Shown here one piece after another: positions 5,870-10,265 of a stretch of DNA of 10,265 nt. The notes under the pieces are model-generated. The model saw only the letters and a list, made by a program, of their open reading frames with translations, made no database searches and was not told where the DNA came from. The position numbers and the translations under genes were made by a program. Position 1 is the stretch's first letter, and each line of letters starts with the position of its first letter. The stretch is from Bacteroidota bacterium (GTDB lineage: Bacteria; Bacteroidota; Ignavibacteria; Ignavibacteriales; Melioribacteraceae), in contig JAKAHQ010000025.1 in NCBI GenBank assembly GCA_021814855.1, forward strand, positions 1 through 10,265, read 5' to 3'.

Positions 5870-8455
5870 TCAGGAGCAATTATTTACAATTGTTTCAATA
5901 GAGTTAAGTACGTTATCAATTTTTGAAACATCTTTTCCGCCGGCGGTTGCAAGATGAGGCCGTCCCCCTCCTCCGCCTCCTACGATTTTTGCGAGCTCGC
6001 CCACAATTTTGCCTGCGTTTAATTTTTTCTCTTTCATTAAATCGTCGGAAACTACGGCTACTATTCCCACTTTATCTTCTATTGCGGATATCAGCATACC
6101 CACGCCGCTTTTCATTTTTTCGCGTAGTTCGTCGCCCATGGATTTTAATTCATCCATGTTTGATGCATCAACCTTGCCTTTGTAAACTCTAATGCCGTTC
6201 ACATCGGAAGGATAGGAAACAATTGAGTCTATTCCTCCAAGCTTCTCTTGCAGTTTCAATTCCGCCAATTCTTTTTCAAGTTTTTTTGTCACATCATGCA
6301 GCTCATCTATTCTACTTTTTGCATTCTGCGCTCTGCGTTCTTGTTCTTGTATGTATTTTTCAACACCCGCGCCGGTAACCGCCTCAATTCTTCTAACACC
6401 GCTTGCTATTGATGATTCATTCACAATTTTAAGAAGCCCGATTTCAGAGCTGTTCTTAACGTGAGTTCCGCCGCAGAATTCCATTGTGTAATCTCCGAAC
6501 TGAACAACGTTTACCTTGTCGCCGTATTTGTCTCCGAAAAACATAAGCGCTCCCATTTTCTTTGCCTGGTCGAATGGAGTATCGCGGTGATGAGTTAAAG
6601 GTAAATTCTCTCTTAATTTTTCGTTTACTAATGATTCGATCGCTTCCAGTTCAGATTCGCTAACTTTTTCGAAATGGGTGAAATCGAAACGAAGTCTGTC
6701 CGGTCCGACGTAAGAACCCGCCTGCTGAACATGCTGCCCGAGAATTTGACGGAGGGCTTTATGCAGGAAATGCGTTGCCGAATGATTGCGCATTATGTCC
6801 CAACGGCGCAGCACGTCCACTTCGGCAATAACATTATCGCCGTTTTTAATTTTAACACCGCTTTCATTTTCGGCAACGTGCACAACCTGACCGTTTACTT
6901 TGGCGACTTCAACCACTCGTAAATGTGTGTCGTTAACAATTATATTTCCTTTGTCGCCTATCTGGCCGCCGCTCTCAACATAAAACGGGGAACGATCGAG
7001 CACGATCATAATTTTGTCTTGATCTTTTTTTACCCCGATTACTTTTGCCTCGCTTCTTAATTCATCGTAACCGCTGAATATAGTTGGCGAAGTTGAAGAC
7101 AAACCAAAATCATCAAGTTTATCAAGAGTAATGTTTACGGCTGCAAGTTTATCTTTGGTTGATTTGCGCGCGCGTTCCTTCTGCTCTTCCATCAATTCGT
7201 TGAAACGCTTTTCATCAATTGAAAATCCTTGCTCGCGAGCCATTACATTTGTAAGATCAACCGGAAAACCGTATGTATCGTACAATTTGAAGACATCGTC
7301 GCCTGCAATAACTTTTTCATTCTTAGCTTTTAATTTCTTTACCAGGATATCAAACAGCTCAATTCCTCTGTCGAGAGTCGCGTTGAAACTTTCTTCTTCG
7401 GCTTTAATAATTTTTTCGATGTTGGTTTTGTTGTTCTGAATTTCCGGGAAGACATTACTGAAATTTTCGACGACTACCTGAACAAGTTTATAGAGGAACG
7501 GCTCCTTCAAATTAATTTTTCTTCCGTATCGAGCTGCGCGGCGAAGCAGTCTTCTTAAAACGTAGCCGCGGCCTTCGTTGCCCGGTGTAGCACCGTCGCC
7601 AATTGCAAACGTAAGCGTTCTAACATGATCTGATATTACGCGCATCGAAATCATGTCTTCTTCTTTTTGATACTTAATGCCGGAAAGATTTTCGACCGCG
7701 CTGATTATCGGCGTAAAAACATCGGTATCGTAATTGGAACCCTTCTTCTGCAGAACAGCGCAGACGCGCTCGAAGCCCATTCCAGTATCAACATGTTTCT
7801 TCGGGAGGTCGTGAAGTTTTCCTTCCGCATCCCGGTTGTATTGAATAAAAACCAAATTCCAAATTTCAATGCACTTTGGGTCGCCAGCATTTACATATTT
7901 TGGATTGTCGAAGTCATCGCTTAAATTAATATGAATTTCAGAGCACGGTCCGCACGGACCTGTTTCGCCCATTTCCCAAAAATTATCTTTCTCGTCAAAT
8001 TTTAATATGTGCTTTGTATTTATATCTGTTTCATTCTTCCAAAGATTAAATGCCTCGTCGTCGGTTCGGTAAACCGTTGCCCACAATCTTTCTTTCGGCA
8101 ACTTCCAAACTTCGGTAAGCAGTTCCCACGCCCACGTAATCGCTTCTTTCTTATAGTAGTCGCCAAACGACCAATTGCCGAGCATTTCAAAAAAAGTATG
8201 ATGGTAAGTATCGTGGCCTACTTCTTCGAGGTCGTTATGTTTACCTGAAACGCGAATACATTTTTGAGTGTCTGCGGCGCGTTTGTACTCGCGTGTGCCG
8301 GTTCCCAAAAAAACATCTTTAAACTGGTTCATGCCGGCGTTGGTAAAAAGCAAGGTCGGGTCGTCATACGGCACAACCGGCGCGCTTGGAACAATGCGGT
8401 GATCTTTATTTTTGAAAAATTCTAAAAACTGCTGGCGTATTTCGTTTGATGTCAT
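5870..8455 (-). CDS. alaS: Alanyl-tRNA synthetase
   Basis: The 861-residue cytoplasmic enzyme charges tRNA-Ala and clears mischarged Ser/Gly. Length is close to E. coli AlaRS (876). The N-terminal class II catalytic core begins with IRQQFLEFFKNKDHRIVPSA and contains LFTNAGMNQFKD, the motif-2 region FFEMLGNWSFGDYYKK, and MGETGPCGPCSEIH. The tRNA-recognition region follows (GRGYVLRRLLRRAARYG). The editing domain has the zinc set HSATH (His558, His562) and CGGTH (Cys661, His665), plus DRSPFYVESGGQIGDKG. A short coiled coil at about 700-738 leads to the C-Ala domain, with the glycine loop VGGGGGGRPHLATAGGKD (825-842). All domains are complete, so this is a full-length functional enzyme. The ATG at 8455 has no Shine-Dalgarno sequence. 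A TATATTTG box lies just upstream. Confidence 0.99.
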   Translation of the reverse strand: MTSNEIRQQFLEFFKNKDHRIVPSAPVVPYDDPTLLFTNAGMNQFKDVFLGTGTREYKRAADTQKCIRVSGKHNDLEEVGHDTYHHTFFEMLGNWSFGDYYKKEAITWAWELLTEVWKLPKERLWATVYRTDDEAFNLWKNETDINTKHILKFDEKDNFWEMGETGPCGPCSEIHINLSDDFDNPKYVNAGDPKCIEIWNLVFIQYNRDAEGKLHDLPKKHVDTGMGFERVCAVLQKKGSNYDTDVFTPIISAVENLSGIKYQKEEDMISMRVISDHVRTLTFAIGDGATPGNEGRGYVLRRLLRRAARYGRKINLKEPFLYKLVQVVVENFSNVFPEIQNNKTNIEKIIKAEEESFNATLDRGIELFDILVKKLKAKNEKVIAGDDVFKLYDTYGFPVDLTNVMAREQGFSIDEKRFNELMEEQKERARKSTKDKLAAVNITLDKLDDFGLSSTSPTIFSGYDELRSEAKVIGVKKDQDKIMIVLDRSPFYVESGGQIGDKGNIIVNDTHLRVVEVAKVNGQVVHVAENESGVKIKNGDNVIAEVDVLRRWDIMRNHSATHFLHKALRQILGQHVQQAGSYVGPDRLRFDFTHFEKVSESELEAIESLVNEKLRENLPLTHHRDTPFDQAKKMGALMFFGDKYGDKVNVVQFGDYTMEFCGGTHVKNSSEIGLLKIVNESSIASGVRRIEAVTGAGVEKYIQEQERRAQNAKSRIDELHDVTKKLEKELAELKLQEKLGGIDSIVSYPSDVNGIRVYKGKVDASNMDELKSMGDELREKMKSGVGMLISAIEDKVGIVAVVSDDLMKEKKLNAGKIVGELAKIVGGGGGGRPHLATAGGKDVSKIDNVLNSIETIVNNCS

Positions 8456-8481
8456 AATTCATTCGTTAATTTTTAGTGCCG

Positions 8482-8489
8482 CAAATATA
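8482..8489 (-). promoter_or_regulatory. Bacteroidota-type -7 box (TATATTTG) for alaS
   Basis: TATATTTG on the minus strand is an exact TAnnTTTG match. Transcription would start near 8475, about 20 nt before the ATG. No TTG -33 element is found at the expected distance. Confidence 0.45.
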
Positions 8490-8597
8490 ATAAAAATAGC
8501 TTACAGCGTTCGGAAGTCGGCGTTGCTCAAAAACATAATTCCGCCGGTATGTTTATGCTAAGTAAAAGAAACCGAAAGCCAACAGCTACGCGCTCAA

Positions 8598-8628
8598 TTG
8601 CTATTTAGTTTTAGGATAGATACTTTTG
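8598..8628 (+). promoter_or_regulatory. Bacteroidota-type promoter for the ECF sigma gene
   Basis: TTG (8598-8600), 20 bp, then TACTTTTG (8621-8628), an exact TAnnTTTG -7 box with a -33-like TTG at suitable spacing. Transcription would begin near 8635, about 22 nt before the TTG start codon at 8657. Confidence 0.5.
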
Positions 8629-8656
8629 ATTGTAATTTTATTCAAAAATTGGGCAG

Positions 8657-9238
8657 TTGTTGAGCAAATTTAAAGATTTATCGGATTTAGAATTGTTGCA
8701 GGAAATAGCCCGCTTTGAATCCCGCGCGCTCGAAGAGTTATACGATAGATACTCGCCGCTGCTTTATACGATAATAAAAAAAATTGCGCCGGACGAATCC
8801 GCGGCGGATCAAATTCTCATCGAGGTTTTTGTTATCATATGGAGAAAGATAGATAAGTTCGATTTTAAAACCGGTAACGTTTATACCTGGCTCGTAACTT
8901 TAGCGCGTAACAAAGCTGTGGATAGTTTGCGGCGGGGACGCACGGCAAATATTTCCGACCAGCCGTACGACGACGCATACGAAGATTATTTTATTCTCCC
9001 CACTTTTCAGCGCGATATAGACTCGCTGGATTTTAATACGGCCATAACTTTAAAACCAAAAGTTGAATTGGCGCTTTCGAGGTTAACCGATACTCAAAAA
9101 TATGTTCTGCATCTTGCTTATTACGAAGGTTACACTATAGACGAAATAGCGGATAAATTAAATGTTCCTATTGAAACAGTTCGTGCAAAAGTTTTAACGG
9201 CGCTGCATAATTTAAGGGATTATCTTACGAGTGAATGA
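8657..9238 (+). CDS. ECF-type RNA polymerase sigma factor (SigK/RskA-partnered type)
   Basis: The 193-residue protein directs RNA polymerase to a dedicated promoter set. Region 2 spans about 24-93: ALEELYDRYSPLLYTIIKKI, then the core-binding and -10 recognition helix NVYTWLVTLARNKAVDSLRR. An acidic linker (about 100-125) leads to region 4 at about 136-187: LALSRLTDTQKYVLHLAYYE, then the helix-turn-helix YTIDEIADKLNVPIETVRAK that reads the -35 box. No region 3 is present, as expected for ECF factors. The start is one of two adjacent TTG codons (8657 or 8660), with no clear Shine-Dalgarno site. The RskA-like anti-sigma gene begins 4 bp after its stop, or overlaps if a GTG at 9231 is used. The two are almost certainly an operon. 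Confidence 0.95.
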   Translation: MLSKFKDLSDLELLQEIARFESRALEELYDRYSPLLYTIIKKIAPDESAADQILIEVFVIIWRKIDKFDFKTGNVYTWLVTLARNKAVDSLRRGRTANISDQPYDDAYEDYFILPTFQRDIDSLDFNTAITLKPKVELALSRLTDTQKYVLHLAYYEGYTIDEIADKLNVPIETVRAKVLTALHNLRDYLTSE

Positions 9239-9242
9239 TCCG

Positions 9243-10265
9243 ATGGAAGATAGAGCGATATATGAAATGACGGCGGCGTTTGCTGCGGGTTGCATGGATA
9301 AGGCAAACTACGTGCAGCTAAAAGATTACATTGATGCCGGAGGGGAACTTTCGCCAAGAGACCTTGGAGAGTTGCAAAATATTGTCTCAATGATTCCGGT
9401 GATACTTGAATTGGAAGAGCCCGCGCCGGAAATTAAAGACATGGTTGCCAAAAAGTTAATCGGCATTAAGGATGAAATTAAAGCCAAACTTATCAATGAA
9501 AAAAGAAGAACCGGCGCTACATTTACCCGATCCACTTCATTCGGCAAAACTTCCGTTTCTCCTCCTAAGCTTAGCTCGTTAACTTTTGCGAACAGAACAA
9601 CCAGACCTATAGGACAAACAAAAGAAATTTCGGACGAAGAGATAAAAAGAAATCTTGGCATTAACGGAGATATACTTAAACTGTCCAGAGCTTTCACTCA
9701 AATAAAAGAACCCGGAAACAAGGCCCAAACTATTCAGCGCGAAGAGCCGCCGAGAATAGTTACTCAAAAACCTTCGACTTCTGCAAAAGAGCTGGAAGCA
9801 GAACCCCAGCAGGAAAGAACCGGATCCAGCGCTGCAGGATGGATTGCCCTCTTGCTGACTATAATACTGTTTACCGTTTTAGGATATTATACTTTTACTT
9901 CAGTAGAAGCGCTGCGAAGACAAATTGACAATCTAAAAGCCGACATAACCGCTTTGCAAAGCTCGCTTAATTCCGCAAATAATTTTGTTACAAACTATAA
10001 TTCTCTGGTCCAATTTTTCAACTACAGCGATATTGTGGTTGTTAACATGTCAAGCCCGGATCCAAATGAAAAAGCATCCGCCAAAATTCTTCTTTCGTTC
10101 AACGAGAAAGAAGGCCTCATTCAATTTCAAAACGTAAAAGCTCTTTCGTTAAATAAAGTTTACCAGGTATGGATGATTAATCGCGGCCAGGCATATTCGC
10201 TCGGAGTTTATAGGCCAGCGGGTGGAGAATATTTGAAAATTACTTCCTTCCCGTTTTTGCCCAAA
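9243..10265 (+). CDS. RskA-like membrane anti-sigma factor (3' end outside window)
   Basis: 341 codons are visible and the frame is open at the right edge. The N-terminal anti-sigma domain (about 1-78) has the RskA-type pattern, with MTAAFAAGCMDKANYVQLKD and MIPVILELEEPAPEIKDMV, but no HxxxCxxC zinc motif. A polar linker of about 115 residues (80-197), rich in Thr, Ser, Lys and Pro, follows. One transmembrane helix spans about 199-219 (GWIALLLTIILFTVLGYYTF), then a coiled coil at about 221-250. The extracytoplasmic RskA domain begins near 262, with VYQVWMINRGQAYSLGVY as its hallmark. The N-terminus should hold the sigma factor at the membrane until regulated cleavage or release. The ATG at 9243 is used here; an in-frame GTG at 9231 would add four residues and overlap the sigma gene. 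Confidence 0.9.
   Translation, partial: MEDRAIYEMTAAFAAGCMDKANYVQLKDYIDAGGELSPRDLGELQNIVSMIPVILELEEPAPEIKDMVAKKLIGIKDEIKAKLINEKRRTGATFTRSTSFGKTSVSPPKLSSLTFANRTTRPIGQTKEISDEEIKRNLGINGDILKLSRAFTQIKEPGNKAQTIQREEPPRIVTQKPSTSAKELEAEPQQERTGSSAAGWIALLLTIILFTVLGYYTFTSVEALRRQIDNLKADITALQSSLNSANNFVTNYNSLVQFFNYSDIVVVNMSSPDPNEKASAKILLSFNEKEGLIQFQNVKALSLNKVYQVWMINRGQAYSLGVYRPAGGEYLKITSFPFLPK

Noticed and set aside
7131..7439. 102-codon plus-strand frame inside alaS
   Set aside because: It is antisense to the conserved alaS coding sequence and reflects codon bias of the opposite strand. The same applies to the frames at 5923, 6674, 7667 and 8009.
8549..8608. 19-codon frame starting MFMLSK upstream of the ECF sigma gene
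   Set aside because: It has no ribosome site, overlaps the sigma promoter and is easily explained by chance. There is no sign of a leader-peptide hairpin.
9326..9697. 123-codon minus-strand frame inside the anti-sigma gene
   Set aside because: It is antisense to the conserved anti-sigma coding frame and has no family resemblance.

Overview
The window looks like ordinary chromosome from a bacterium of moderate to low GC content, most likely in the Bacteroidota/Chlorobiota/Ignavibacteriota (FCB) group. That placement is an inference. It rests on TAnnTTTG-type -7 boxes upstream of at least two genes, frequent leaders without a Shine-Dalgarno sequence, a LytTR regulator, an RskA-like ECF sigma/anti-sigma pair, and a lipoprotein with an 'IKIDGDISDW' beta-sandwich. 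No mobile element, CRISPR array, tRNA or rRNA was found.

Layout from left to right. (1) A YdeI/OmpD-associated family protein on the minus strand runs off the left edge, at 588..1. (2) A plus-strand pair follows: a histidine-phosphatase-superfamily enzyme with a GTG start (707-1252), then DNA-3-methyladenine glycosylase I (Tag, 1257-1829) after a 4-bp gap. (3) Next are two exported proteins, each with its own promoter candidate and terminator: a small secreted protein (2001-2366) and a lipoprotein with Met/Gly/Arg/Glu-rich inserts (2597-3487). (4) A bidirectional hairpin terminator separates that lipoprotein from an ammonium transporter on the minus strand (3547-4767). (5) A 331-bp divergent intergenic region holds a good sigma70-like promoter for amt and two dyads. 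Beyond it lies a LytTR-type regulator with a TTG start (5099-5863). (6) Alanyl-tRNA synthetase (alaS, minus, 5870-8455) converges on the regulator with only 6 bp between stop codons. (7) A Bacteroidota-style promoter drives an ECF sigma factor (8657-9238) followed directly by its RskA-like membrane anti-sigma factor, which runs off the right edge.

The genes mix housekeeping (alaS), base-excision repair (tag), nitrogen uptake (amt), envelope proteins and an envelope-linked sigma/anti-sigma switch. I see no novel multi-gene system. The most distinctive item is the LytTR regulator: its receiver-like domain has lost every residue of the phosphorylation site, with Cys at the aspartate position. 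It sits divergently beside amt, and no glnK/glnB is in view. The tandem-duplicated, low-complexity insert of the lipoprotein is also worth a look. Three or four of the ten genes use GTG or TTG starts.
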